Source: Bacteroidia bacterium (GTDB taxonomy: Bacteria > Bacteroidota > Ignavibacteria > UBA10030). From it: DNA of 64,000 nt. Below the pieces are notes generated by a model. The model made no database searches and was not told the origin of the DNA. It saw nothing but the letters and a program-made list of their open reading frames with translations. The stretch covers positions 62,001-126,000 of the forward strand of contig BQML01000014.1 of assembly GCA_022180565.1 (NCBI GenBank), given 5' to 3'. Both the position numbers and the translations under genes were made by a program. Shown here piece by piece: positions 26,675 through 35,400 of this stretch (within the stretch, counting starts at the first letter, position 1; every line of letters begins with the position of its first letter).

Positions 26675-27754
26675 CTATTCCTCAAAGGGTTGATGTGTTT
26701 GTACGTGCAAATGACCTGTCGCTCGTCCCATGTGCTCGACAATAGTACAGTCGGGCAACACGCCGATCAGGTCTGGTTGCCCTCGCTCATCCAGAATCCC
26801 CCGCCACTGTTCAGGCGCGACGGCGAACAATGTTGTGGAAAGTACATCGGCTTCCAGTGCACTTGCGGAGATGACTGTCGTGCTGATCGCTTTGCCCGCG
26901 GGATGTCCGGTACGGGGATCCAGAATGTGTCCGATTCTGCTATTTCCCTCTTTCAGGAAATTCCGATAATTTCCCGAAGTGGAAACTGCCTTGTCCCGAA
27001 GTTTCATCGTGAACATCATGCGTTCCGGTGACAGGGGGTTGGGAACAGCGACCCCCCATCCCTGTTCGCTCTCTTCTTCGGGGGGAACTCCGAGAGCATA
27101 GGCATCACCGCTGTGATTAACAAAAGCGCTCTCAATGCCTTCAGCTTTCAGGATCTCCACTGCCCGGTCGACAGCATATCCCACACCCCATCCGCCTGAA
27201 TCCAGGAGGGCTGCCGGATGGCGAAGACCGATCGTTCCTTCCCGTTCATCGATGTCGATGTGGTGCTGACCGACTGCATCAAGCGCCAGACGGATTTCCT
27301 GATCCGAAGGTGGTTCATTCTGTTTTTTCCCGCGAAATCCCCACAAGCGCATGAGGGGCTCTACGGTCATATCGAATGTTCCCCCGGTTTCCAGAGTCCG
27401 TCGGCGTATTTCTCGTACTATGGAGAGAACTTCGGGATGAACGCGAACGGCATTTCGCCCCGCGGCCCCATTGATGCGTGAAAGATCGCTCTGCGGGTCG
27501 TAGATACTCAACAGGCGATCGAGACGCGTGAATTCGGTGATGACCCTCGTGACGGCATGATCGATCTGGGCTTTGGATTCCCCGTACGCGCGGATTGTCG
27601 CAACCGAACCCATGGTGTAGAATGCGCGTTCGCGGTATGCCAGAGAGTGTCGTTGTTGCGCCAACACCCACGACGGAACGGCGGACAGCAGGGCAAGCGC
27701 CCCGCCGCCCCGAACCGACCGAACCAAAAACTCTCTCCTCGTCTGCTTTTTCAC
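26675..27754 (-). CDS. apbE: FAD:protein FMN transferase (Tat-exported)
   Basis: A 359-residue ApbE enzyme that moves FMN from FAD onto a Thr of an exported protein. The twin-arginine signal (TRREFLVRS) is followed by YTMGSVATIRAYG, LDRLLSIYDPQSDLSRIN, LDSGGWGVGYAVDRA and HILDPRTGHPAG, with the metal/FAD residues in the last segment. It overlaps the membrane-protein gene by 4 bp and lies two genes after an FMN-binding protein that carries a flavinylation motif. Confidence 0.95.
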   Translation of the reverse strand: MKKQTRREFLVRSVRGGGALALLSAVPSWVLAQQRHSLAYRERAFYTMGSVATIRAYGESKAQIDHAVTRVITEFTRLDRLLSIYDPQSDLSRINGAAGRNAVRVHPEVLSIVREIRRRTLETGGTFDMTVEPLMRLWGFRGKKQNEPPSDQEIRLALDAVGQHHIDIDEREGTIGLRHPAALLDSGGWGVGYAVDRAVEILKAEGIESAFVNHSGDAYALGVPPEEESEQGWGVAVPNPLSPERMMFTMKLRDKAVSTSGNYRNFLKEGNSRIGHILDPRTGHPAGKAISTTVISASALEADVLSTTLFAVAPEQWRGILDERGQPDLIGVLPDCTIVEHMGRATGHLHVQTHQPFEE

Positions 27755-28308
27755 GGCAAATGAGCCTCCTCCTCCGCGACTTCTTCCTCCGTTTCCGCTC
27801 CGAGCAATACCGATTCAAGGCGTTTCTGCCGGCGCCGGCCGGACCAGAGAAACGCCGCAAGCGTTCCCAGCAAGAAGATCAGGGTAGTCTGGAGGAGAAC
27901 AAACGACACCACCTTGAGCCATGCAAAGCCCGGATGCACAAATCGGACAAGCCAGGCCGCCGCTTCCGTTCCAAGAGCGGTGAAAAAAGCCGTCATGATG
28001 ACACCGATCTTCCATCCCTTTCTTATCGGAGCAAACACGACAAGATGCGTCAACAGGAGCATCACGAGCGCCATCATCGCCAAATGGCCGTGGGTCACTT
28101 CGAGCATGGACTGATAGGTGCGTGCGGGCCTGAACTCTTCTTCGTTGCCGTTATAGTACGAAACCACGGAAGACGGCGACAGATCCATTTTCGCGAAGTA
28201 CAGCATGAAGTTCGTTGCCGTAAAGGCAAGAAGGAGGAGGAGCGTCAGTCCTAGGGTCAGGCGCATGTACGGATTGTTCTGAAATCCGCCTGTCTGCATA
28301 TAACGCAT
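27751..28308 (-). CDS. Multi-pass membrane protein of the flavinylation cluster
   Basis: A 185-residue protein with four hydrophobic segments (about residues 17-38, 73-92, 98-118 and 127-150). Histidines in EVTHGHLAMM and LTHL lie at membrane faces and could bind haem, but no motif proves it. It starts just after the FMN-binding protein and overlaps apbE (ATGA), so these genes are translated together. No family recognised. Confidence 0.65.
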   Translation of the reverse strand: MRYMQTGGFQNNPYMRLTLGLTLLLLLAFTATNFMLYFAKMDLSPSSVVSYYNGNEEEFRPARTYQSMLEVTHGHLAMMALVMLLLTHLVVFAPIRKGWKIGVIMTAFFTALGTEAAAWLVRFVHPGFAWLKVVSFVLLQTTLIFLLGTLAAFLWSGRRRQKRLESVLLGAETEEEVAEEEAHLP

Positions 28309-28311
28309 CGG

Positions 28312-28869
28312 TTAGTCCTTCGGAACAGCGATTTGAAACATTGCGAGCGTTGTGCGCACGGCATCGGCTATCGCCTGCGCTGAAAGCGTTGCACCGACAA
28401 TGTTGTGAATGCCCCTCTTCAGCCATAAATCGTTCTGAAGCATCTTTCCTCTGAACAAATCCAGCCAGCGGTCCGGCGGACGGTAATCCTCCGGTTCGTA
28501 GAACGCCAGAAGCTCCACGGCACGTATGCTGCTGTCCGGATTCACGACGATCATGATTGTGGCCGGCATGGTGCGAACGACATGGGTATCGAAGAAAGCA
28601 TAACCGAGGGCTCCTTGTTCGTTTCTTCCGACATAATAGGTGACGACTTTCGACGGCACCCTGGCCTTCGCTTCCGACTGAATGGCCGACACCTGGTGAT
28701 CTGTGAGAAACAGCGTACGGCGTTCCACCCGTCCGCCTGAAAAATAGATTTCCAAAGCGGCCTCCTTGGTCAAAAAGACCTGGGAATGGGCCGCTCCGGA
28801 AAAGAGCAGGAGCAGCATGCCGCCCCACAGGCACGTCTCGCGTCTCACTGTCATTTCTCGCCTCCTCAT
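28312..28869 (-). CDS. FMN-binding domain protein, ApbE substrate
   Basis: A 185-residue exported protein (signal about residues 14-30). The C-terminal half is an FMN_bind/RnfG-NqrC-like domain; the segment HNIVGATLSAQAI matches the flavinylation site, with the Thr in GATLS as the likely FMN attachment point. ApbE follows two genes downstream. It probably relays electrons outside the cytoplasmic membrane. First residue of the usual S/T-GAT motif is Val here. Confidence 0.82.
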   Translation of the reverse strand: MRRREMTVRRETCLWGGMLLLLFSGAAHSQVFLTKEAALEIYFSGGRVERRTLFLTDHQVSAIQSEAKARVPSKVVTYYVGRNEQGALGYAFFDTHVVRTMPATIMIVVNPDSSIRAVELLAFYEPEDYRPPDRWLDLFRGKMLQNDLWLKRGIHNIVGATLSAQAIADAVRTTLAMFQIAVPKD

Positions 28870-28936
28870 CCACCCCGCCGAAGTCCCGCCGCTTGTGGCA
28901 TGAACGCAGGCGGGCTTCTCGCTATCGCTGATTATC

Positions 28937-30211
28937 TTAGTACAAATAGTTCACCGCGGCGTTCCATTGATTAATCCCCGTCCCGGCAGCGTTCTTCACA
29001 TCCTGATAATCGAGCTTGAAAGCAATGTTCGGATGCGGCTTATAGGACACGCCAATGGTCAGAATGTTCCTGTCAAACGCCTTGTTGGCCGTGAATCCGG
29101 CCGCTACTGTGGCGTGGGTGTTCAGAGATTCATACTGCACGAATGGGGAGAACGATTGCTCCGAGCCCGGACGGAAAAACGGAACCACATCCAGACCGGC
29201 TACCACATACCATCCGCTCATTTCCGATCCGATGGTTTTTCCGGCTAACGCGCTCACTCTCCCTGCCTGGTCCACCATGGCGCCCGCGACAACGGCCCTC
29301 ACCTCGAGCGACTTCCACGCGTATTCCGCATGAACACTCCACAGCGTTGTGGCCGCATCAATGGTCCCGAGCGAATCCGTCTGGCCCTGCCCCGAATTGC
29401 CCCGGTAGAAGCTGGCGCCGAGAATTCCTCCCGGGATTCCTGTAAACTCCAGCCGTCCCGTCAGTCCAAAATTCTCCGCTCGCGCGGACGCTCCGCTCTG
29501 ACGCCCCCCGCGCACTCCGTCTGCGTCAGAAAAATTCTTTGCATTGAATCCCTCGACAAGATAGGCACGGTAATTGAAAAGCGATCCTAATTCGCCGTAA
29601 GCGCCGATGCCGTTCGTACGCCAGGTGCTCGGAATGATGGAACGCTCAACCTGGGGGCGGAGTGAACCGAAGAAGGTCGACGGTTCGTGCTTTTCGTTGA
29701 TGATGCCGAGGGGCGGAAGGACCATCCCTGCCCTGACATTAAAGGACCGTGAGAACATCAGCTCAAGATAGCCGAACTCGACGGAAACCTCGCCGCCTTT
29801 TCCCGTACTGCCGTGCTCGAATTCGATCTCCGAATTGAAAAGAATCCAATCGTTGTAGCGAAATCCGAAATACACAACGTTGCGCAGATAATCGATCTTA
29901 TCCGGTTTGTTTGCGGCAGCGTTATCGTCGCGTTTTTCCGAATAATTCTCGTAGACCACCTCGCCATATCCGGCAACCGAAACTCCGGTTTTCTTGAGTT
30001 GATACACTTTTGCGGCAGCCGGTCCGAGTCCGCGTTGCGGTTCGTAGGCGGGTTCTGCGACTTCCCCCAGTTTGAGCCGCTCGATCTCGTCGACCAGGAT
30101 ACCGATCTGCCGCCGGATCTCTTTGAGGGAATCCGCTTCCTGACTGAACAGGCCGGCGCACGGGAGCAAAAACAGTACCGCAAACAAGCAACTTTGAACA
30201 GCGCGAATCAT
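28937..30211 (-). CDS. Porin-like outer-membrane protein with coiled-coil start
   Basis: A 424-residue protein with a signal peptide, a short coiled coil (SLKEIRRQIGILVDEIERLKL, residues about 28-48) and a long barrel ending in NYLY. Repeated amphipathic strands, for example GVSVAGYGEVVYE and YNDWILFNSEIEFEHG, resemble phosphate-selective or general porins of Bacteroidota. The start has a GAGGAGG site. As first gene of the cluster it may pass substrate or electrons across the outer membrane; inference only. Confidence 0.75.
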   Translation of the reverse strand: MIRAVQSCLFAVLFLLPCAGLFSQEADSLKEIRRQIGILVDEIERLKLGEVAEPAYEPQRGLGPAAAKVYQLKKTGVSVAGYGEVVYENYSEKRDDNAAANKPDKIDYLRNVVYFGFRYNDWILFNSEIEFEHGSTGKGGEVSVEFGYLELMFSRSFNVRAGMVLPPLGIINEKHEPSTFFGSLRPQVERSIIPSTWRTNGIGAYGELGSLFNYRAYLVEGFNAKNFSDADGVRGGRQSGASARAENFGLTGRLEFTGIPGGILGASFYRGNSGQGQTDSLGTIDAATTLWSVHAEYAWKSLEVRAVVAGAMVDQAGRVSALAGKTIGSEMSGWYVVAGLDVVPFFRPGSEQSFSPFVQYESLNTHATVAAGFTANKAFDRNILTIGVSYKPHPNIAFKLDYQDVKNAAGTGINQWNAAVNYLY

Positions 30212-30252
30212 GGGACCTCCTCATGGGTGGTTTTGGGGTCCGATCCGTCCGC

Positions 30253-30281
30253 TTGACACATCATGGCTTTTCGCCTATATT
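30253..30281 (+). promoter_or_regulatory. Consensus sigma70 promoter of a predicted small RNA
   Basis: TTGACA, exactly 17 bp, then TATATT. No plus-strand gene follows for more than 2 kb; instead a terminator appears about 75 bp after the predicted start site. Confidence 0.78.
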
Positions 30282-30287
30282 GAGAGC

Positions 30288-30371
30288 AAACGGAGGTCCG
30301 AACCGGACCCTCTGTTGGGAAAATGAGTGCATTGTCAACCTGCCAGGGTGGTGATGCACTCTTTTTTTTTT
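30288..30371 (+). ncRNA. Predicted small RNA, about 84 nt
   Basis: The transcript from the promoter at 30253-30281 should begin near 30288 and end at a strong terminator: GAGTGCAT / ATGCACTC stem at 30325-30361 followed by ten T. A first hairpin (GGTCCG-AAC-CGGACC) lies at about 30296-30310. No start codon with a ribosome site fits a protein. It sits between the end of feo genes and the start of the flavinylation cluster. The class is unknown. Confidence 0.6.
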
Positions 30372-30446
30372 GGCTTCGGGTTCTGTATTCCGCCGGGTAC
30401 AGCATCACGGAACCGAGAGATCCCGAAGGTAAGAACTCAGATTCGT

Positions 30447-30653
30447 TTATTGTTTTGCCGACGATACCGGGCAAGAACTATTGTGCACGCACGTCGAACA
30501 ACCGGGATCTTCAACCGGCATGGGGTTGAGACACCGCGGGCACCGTTCGAGGAATGGATTCGCAATGACAAACCGGCATTGACTGCAAGTACGTGTTTCG
30601 GTCTGAAGGCGCGCCTCAAGACTCAGTGCATTGGAATCGACATCGGCTTTCAT
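30447..30653 (-). CDS. Cysteine-rich zinc-ribbon-like protein after feoB
   Basis: A 68-residue protein whose ATG overlaps the feoB stop (ATGA), so it is made with FeoB. It has seven cysteines: C23-x2-C26, C38-x2-C41, C52-x2-C55 and C61. The first four form a ribbon-like zinc or iron site (CSQC..CPRC). The position is that of FeoC or other small Feo partners in other bacteria, but the sequence is not a recognised FeoC. An iron-sensing or structural role is inferred. Confidence 0.72.
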   Translation of the reverse strand: MKADVDSNALSLEARLQTETRTCSQCRFVIANPFLERCPRCLNPMPVEDPGCSTCVHNSSCPVSSAKQ

Positions 30654-32548
30654 ATCAGAATCTGCGAGAGAATCCCGCCCACGAGAAACGCTCCAACCCA
30701 CGTGCCGAACCAAACGATCATGGCTTCCTTCGCTCCACGCTCCTTGAGCATCACCATCAACGATGCAATGCAGGGGACAAACAGGGTGATCGTGACCAGC
30801 GCCACCACGATTTGATCGGAAGTCAGCGGGAGGTCGTAAAGACCCGCGGCACCAAAGTCCCGTCTGACCATGCCCATGACAAAGGCCGTCGCAGCTTCAC
30901 GCGGAAGCTGGAGCCAGGCGGTCGTAAACGGCGAAAGAATCTCCTGCCAGACGGACAGCAACCCTGTGATTTGCATGATTCCTACCGCGAGGGCACCGAC
31001 GAAAAACCACGGCGTCGCTTCCTTCATGAAAAAATACGTTCGGAAAGCCGTCTTTCGCACAACATTGTCCATGCGGGGCATCCGCATGGCAGGCAGGTCG
31101 ATGAGAAGCGGACTTGTTTTTCCGGGCAGGGTGCGGTGTAGAATCGTCCCGACCGCGACAAAGACCGTCAGAATTGTTCCGGCAAAGATCAGCATGGAGG
31201 TGAACCCGGCCCCGGCAAGCATAGCGGCAATGACGGCAAGCTGAGCTGAACAGGGAACCGCAAACTGCAGAATCGCCGTCGTGATCCGTTTCTCTCTCTC
31301 GCTTCCGAGAAGACGGGTCGTGATCGTCGCCATCGTCACACAGCCGAAACCGAGGATCAGGGGAATGACCGCACTGCCGTTCAAGCCGACGCGATTCAGA
31401 CTACGATCTACCAGCGTGGCAAGTCGGGGAAGATACCCGCTATCTTCCATCACGGCCAGAGAAAGGTAGAAAGCGATGACGAGCGGAAGAAGCAGAAAAA
31501 GCAGATAGGTGACGGTCATCGTCAGAACACCGAACTCGCCGATCAGGATGGTGCCAAGCCACGAATCGGCCGGAATGGACTGTGTGACGATTCCCCGAAT
31601 CCAGGGCTCCCACAGGCCGTTGCCAAGATTCGTTTCCAGATACTCGACGAGGTCCTGGGCAATGAGCGTGCCCACGAAGAGATAAACAAGATAGAGAGCG
31701 CCGAGCAGCATCGGAACCCCCGTCCATGGATTCACGGCCCATCGCCCGAGCAGGGTTGACAACCTTCGCTGAATGCCTCGTTCGGAGAGCACGGCATTAA
31801 TGACGAGATTGACCCGGTTGCGTCGCTCGACGTACATCTCCTCACGCTCGCCGCCAGGTTGCACGCCGTGCCGGGCGGCAACGTCCTCGTCGTCTTCGAG
31901 AATCAGGAGCGCCTCTGCCTCAGATCCCGCGACGGCCAGCATTCCATGGAGCCGGTGGTGCAGATCCGGGTCCTGATTCCCGCGCCTTGCCTGTCTGATT
32001 GCTTCCGGAATCGCGTCAAATCCCTCTTTCGTCACGGCGGTTGTCGTGAAGACCGGAACCCCAAGGACGCTTGAGAGAAGCTTGGTATCGATCTCAAGCC
32101 CTCGGAGCCTTACCTCGTCCATGAAGTTCAGGATCACGGAGACCTTCTTTCCCATGTCAATCAGCTGTTGTGTGAGAAAGAGGTCCCTCTCGAGGTGAAC
32201 CGCGTCTACAATGTTAAGAATCACATCCGATCGGAGAACCACGTCTCGCGTCACGTTCTCTTCCGCCGTAAACGACGAAATTCCATAGACACCCGGCGTG
32301 TCATACACGTCCATTTCGCCGAATCTTCCTTTGGAGATCTCCACCGTTGTTCCGGGGTAGTTCGAAACGTCCACGTACATCCCCGAGAGATAATTGAAGA
32401 AGAGCGATTTGCCGACGTTCGGATTTCCCACCAGTGCCACTTGCGTCCGGATCAGCTCTTCTGCTGTGAGAGACAGACCTGCGTGCTGGTGCTTCTCGAA
32501 GTGATTATGGGGTGAAGGAGTGTTCATGGTTTCCGGTTCTCGGATCAT
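30650..32548 (-). CDS. feoB: Ferrous iron transporter FeoB
   Basis: A 632-residue FeoB. The N-terminal G domain shows G1 GNPNVGKS, the NYPGTTVE switch, G3 DTPG and NFMDE at the G4 position, followed by a helical region and then a membrane domain with Gate motifs (GFGCVTMATITTR, AVPCSAQLAV). It imports Fe2+ across the inner membrane. It is 3 bp from feoA, with the Cys-rich gene overlapping its end. Slightly shorter than typical proteobacterial FeoB. Confidence 0.96.
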   Translation of the reverse strand: MIREPETMNTPSPHNHFEKHQHAGLSLTAEELIRTQVALVGNPNVGKSLFFNYLSGMYVDVSNYPGTTVEISKGRFGEMDVYDTPGVYGISSFTAEENVTRDVVLRSDVILNIVDAVHLERDLFLTQQLIDMGKKVSVILNFMDEVRLRGLEIDTKLLSSVLGVPVFTTTAVTKEGFDAIPEAIRQARRGNQDPDLHHRLHGMLAVAGSEAEALLILEDDEDVAARHGVQPGGEREEMYVERRNRVNLVINAVLSERGIQRRLSTLLGRWAVNPWTGVPMLLGALYLVYLFVGTLIAQDLVEYLETNLGNGLWEPWIRGIVTQSIPADSWLGTILIGEFGVLTMTVTYLLFLLLPLVIAFYLSLAVMEDSGYLPRLATLVDRSLNRVGLNGSAVIPLILGFGCVTMATITTRLLGSEREKRITTAILQFAVPCSAQLAVIAAMLAGAGFTSMLIFAGTILTVFVAVGTILHRTLPGKTSPLLIDLPAMRMPRMDNVVRKTAFRTYFFMKEATPWFFVGALAVGIMQITGLLSVWQEILSPFTTAWLQLPREAATAFVMGMVRRDFGAAGLYDLPLTSDQIVVALVTITLFVPCIASLMVMLKERGAKEAMIVWFGTWVGAFLVGGILSQILI

Positions 32549-32551
32549 CAG

Positions 32552-32791
32552 TCAATGCTCATCCGTCATCACGGCCACAAGGATTGTGCTGGCCAGGGTG
32601 AACCCTACGGCGATCTCCTGGCGATTCTTCTCAAGAACGATCGTACCGCCCGGAAGCCGTTCCAAACATCGAACGACCTCCCCTTTTAAGATTCCGAGGC
32701 GTAAAAGGAGGGCCCTATTCTTGCCTTCGGGAATCCCTTCGATTCTCAGAATTGATCCCCTCTTAGCCTTGTGAAGCGGTATGTGTGACAT
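32552..32791 (-). CDS. feoA: Ferrous iron transport protein FeoA
   Basis: A 79-residue SH3-like protein (PLHKAKRGSILRIEGIPEG, LLRLGILKGEVVRCLERLPGG, IAVGFTLASTILV) of the FeoA family, which supports FeoB activity in the cytoplasm. First gene of the feo operon. The upstream region holds a promoter with a palindrome over its -10 box. Confidence 0.94.
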   Translation of the reverse strand: MSHIPLHKAKRGSILRIEGIPEGKNRALLLRLGILKGEVVRCLERLPGGTIVLEKNRQEIAVGFTLASTILVAVMTDEH

Positions 32792-32843
32792 TCCATGCCC
32801 GAATGCTCGTTATATACGACCCTCTGGGTCCAAATTAAAGTCC

Positions 32844-32876
32844 GACTAATTTAGTCCTATAAAGATCTGCAGTCAA
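32844..32876 (-). promoter_or_regulatory. feo promoter with palindromic operator
   Basis: On the minus strand TTGACT (32871-32876), 17 bp and TAAATT (32848-32853). The perfect palindrome GACTAAATTAGTC (32844-32856) covers the -10 box, with a similar half-site GGACTTTAATTT just downstream. This arrangement suits a metal-dependent repressor of the DtxR/Fur kind; the protein is not in the window. Confidence 0.65.
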
Positions 32877-33025
32877 GTAGAAACCATGAAAAATGGCCAA
32901 AAAATGCATATTTTAGGAACGAATCCTATTTGTCGGAATTCTCTTTTGCAAATTTGGCTCTTCTGGTCAAGAATTGCAGAGAGTTTTTCCATGCGTTTGA
33001 GGCAATTTCTTCGCTTAATGCGCTC

Positions 33026-33781
33026 ATGATCGATCTTTACGGGAAAACAGCACTTGTCACTGGCGGCTCAAGGGGCATCGGGGCCGCCATAGTCAGAAAG
33101 TTGGCCCAAGCCGGTGCCTCAGTGGCATTCACTTATCGTAGGGACACAAAGCGTGCCAAAGCGCTCGAGGCCGAGGTTCAGTCGTTGGGTCAGAATTGCT
33201 TGGCCCTTCAGGCCGACGCTGCCTCCTACCGGGATGTCCGCCGCGCCGTTGCGCGCACAATTTCGCGGTTTGGGGCCATCAGTATTCTTGTGAACAACGC
33301 AGGTATCTGGAAACGCGCTCGACTTGAGTCCCTCTCTGAACGCGAGTGGGACGAAACCATGAATGTAAATCTCAAGGGGACGTTTTTCTTTTGCAAAGAG
33401 GTTGTGCCTCATATGAAGAGGGGCGGAGGAAAGATCATCAACATTGCGAGCACAGCCGGTCAACGAGGTGAACCGTTTCACTCGCATTACGCTGCTTCCA
33501 AAGGCGGGGTCATTGCGTTCACAAAGTCCATCGGGGTCGAGCTTGCCCGGTTCAACATTCAGGCTAACTGTGTTTCCCCCGGATGGGTGGACACCGACAT
33601 GACCTCAGGTGTGCTTGGGAAACGCTCTTCCCGACGCGCGATAGAGGCCGCCATTCCCCGCGGGCGGGTCGCCACTCCGGAGGAAGTCTCGGAATCCGTG
33701 CTGTTCCTCGCCTCGTCGCTCTCCAACCACCTTGTCGGTTCGGTCATCAGTGTGAACGGCGGAAGTGTCCTGAGCGGTTGA
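33026..33781 (+). CDS. Short-chain dehydrogenase/reductase (FabG-like)
   Basis: A 251-residue classical SDR. The dinucleotide site is TGGSRGIG, with the structural NNAG, catalytic Ser in NIASTAG and Tyr-Lys in YAASK; the Arg after TGGS and the RRDTK at the end of the second strand favour NADP. Sequence such as PGWVDTDMT is FabG-like, but no fatty-acid genes are adjacent, so the substrate is open. Start at 33026 is the standard N-terminus; codons before it do not match. Confidence 0.9.
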   Translation: MIDLYGKTALVTGGSRGIGAAIVRKLAQAGASVAFTYRRDTKRAKALEAEVQSLGQNCLALQADAASYRDVRRAVARTISRFGAISILVNNAGIWKRARLESLSEREWDETMNVNLKGTFFFCKEVVPHMKRGGGKIINIASTAGQRGEPFHSHYAASKGGVIAFTKSIGVELARFNIQANCVSPGWVDTDMTSGVLGKRSSRRAIEAAIPRGRVATPEEVSESVLFLASSLSNHLVGSVISVNGGSVLSG

Positions 33782-33796
33782 TTTTGTCTCACCCTC

Positions 33797-33824
33797 TTGA
33801 TTCCATGGGCAAATTCTCTATATT
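33797..33824 (+). promoter_or_regulatory. Probable promoter for the deoxyhypusine-synthase-like gene
   Basis: TTGATT, 16 bp, TATATT, ending 41 bp before the ATG at 33866. Confidence 0.6.
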
Positions 33825-33865
33825 GGACACGGTTCCCCCCACCATCACTTGCCGGAAAGGATAGA

Positions 33866-34984
33866 ATGGCGCGACGAAACAGGTTTCTCTCCGGAAGAAA
33901 GATCAACACCTCCCCCATCAAGAAAAACGCTACCGTCACACACCTTGTCGAAGAATACTTTCAGGCCTACAACGCCGGAAGGCTCAGTGAGGCCTGCCGA
34001 TTGTTTGTCACAAAGATGCTCCAGCCGGATGTTACCATCGGCATGAGTCTTACGGGGGCCCTCACGCCCGCCGGATTGGGCGGTTCCTGCGTTGTCCCTC
34101 TCATGGAAGCGGGGTTCGTGGATTGGATCGTGAGCACCGGCGCCAATCTCTATCATGACACCCACTTTTCCATCGGGCACACTCTTCATCAGGGTTCGCC
34201 CTTCATGGATGACAGGATCCTACGCAAGGAAGCCGTTATAAGAATCTATGACATTCTGTTCAACTACGAAGTACTGCTCGACACCGACGATTTCTACAGG
34301 ACCGTCCTCGAAGCGCCTGAGTTTCAAATGATGATGAGTACGGCGGAATTTCATTACAAGCTCGGCAAGTACTTCGACGCACGCGAGCGGGCCTTGAAGA
34401 GGAAACATAAGAGCATACTCGGAACAGCCTATCGGTGCGGAGTGCCCGTGTATACCTCGTCTCCCGGAGACAGTTCCATCGGCATGAACGTTGCAGAGAC
34501 CGCGTTGTACGGGAACCGATGTCAGTTTGATGTCTTGGCCGATGTCAACGAAACGGCCGCCATTGTTCTCGAGGCAAAGCAAACCGGCGGCAGGAGCGGT
34601 GTTTTGATCTTTGGAGGCGGATCACCCAAGAACTTCCTTTTGCAGACCGAGCCGCAAATTCAGGAAGTGCTGAAAATTGACGAAAAAGGACATGATTTCT
34701 TCATACAATTCACAGACGCCAGACCCGACACGGGTGGGCTTTCCGGAGCAACGCCCTCGGAGGCCGTTAGTTGGGGAAAGATCGATCCTGACAAACTTCT
34801 GGACACGATCGTCTCCTATATCGATTCCACAGTAGCGATGCCGATCATCACGTCGTATGCCCTCGCCAAGCGCAAAGCGAGGCCGTTGAAGAGGTTGTAC
34901 CATAAGAGAGAAGCAATGATGAATCGGCTTCGCAGGGCCGCAGACCTTGCAAAACGGAAGACCGCCAGAAAAAAGAGGATTTGA
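33866..34984 (+). CDS. Deoxyhypusine-synthase-like protein
   Basis: A 372-residue NAD-dependent enzyme of the deoxyhypusine synthase family. The catalytic lysine is K305 in SEAVSWGKI, the same context as the active-site Lys of eukaryotic DHS; NAD-site elements include [10 protein letters not shown] and [10 protein letters not shown]. Bacteria lack eIF5A, so the true reaction is probably polyamine metabolism such as homospermidine formation; this is inference from the family. The last 40 residues are basic. Confidence 0.88.
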   Translation: MARRNRFLSGRKINTSPIKKNATVTHLVEEYFQAYNAGRLSEACRLFVTKMLQPDVTIGMSLTGALTPAGLGGSCVVPLMEAGFVDWIVSTGANLYHDTHFSIGHTLHQGSPFMDDRILRKEAVIRIYDILFNYEVLLDTDDFYRTVLEAPEFQMMMSTAEFHYKLGKYFDARERALKRKHKSILGTAYRCGVPVYTSSPGDSSIGMNVAETALYGNRCQFDVLADVNETAAIVLEAKQTGGRSGVLIFGGGSPKNFLLQTEPQIQEVLKIDEKGHDFFIQFTDARPDTGGLSGATPSEAVSWGKIDPDKLLDTIVSYIDSTVAMPIITSYALAKRKARPLKRLYHKREAMMNRLRRAADLAKRKTARKKRI

Positions 34985-35025
34985 ACACCCTCAATTCATC
35001 CATAGGAACAAAGGAGGACAGTCGC

Positions 35026-35241
35026 ATGAGCCGGTATCAGGAACTTCTGGATCTTGTTCAGACCTTTGAGAAGGATTTTGAGAAGTTCTACGACAAACGG
35101 AACAAATCCGCGGGCACCAGAGTACGAAAGCACATGGCTGCTTTGAAGCGCAAGGCGCAGGAAATCCGCAATGAAGTGCAGGAAATCAAGCGAGGGATGG
35201 ACGAGCAGTCAACCCCTGAGGCCCCGTCGTCTCCGGCATAG
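35026..35241 (+). CDS. Hc1/histone-H1-like DNA-binding protein
   Basis: A 71-residue lysine-rich helical protein. The sequence from YQELLDLVQTFEKDFEKFY to NKSAGTRVRKHMAALKRKAQEIR matches the Bacteroidota/Chlorobiota branch of the Hc1 family, nucleoid proteins that condense DNA. A strong AAAGGAGG site fixes the start at 35026, 41 bp after the previous gene. Probably abundant and co-transcribed. Confidence 0.82.
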   Translation: MSRYQELLDLVQTFEKDFEKFYDKRNKSAGTRVRKHMAALKRKAQEIRNEVQEIKRGMDEQSTPEAPSSPA

Positions 35242-35400
35242 ACCGGAGGAGGAAACCTCCAGAAGTCTTCCCCGGGCTCATCCTTGGTCGGTGGTTCATT
35301 CGTTTCGGCCCGTTGTTTTTCCGAGCGAAGTTCCTACCGGACACGCCTGTCACCCCCGCCCCGGGGGGTCACGCTGTTCATTCAAATGCTGAGGGTCACG

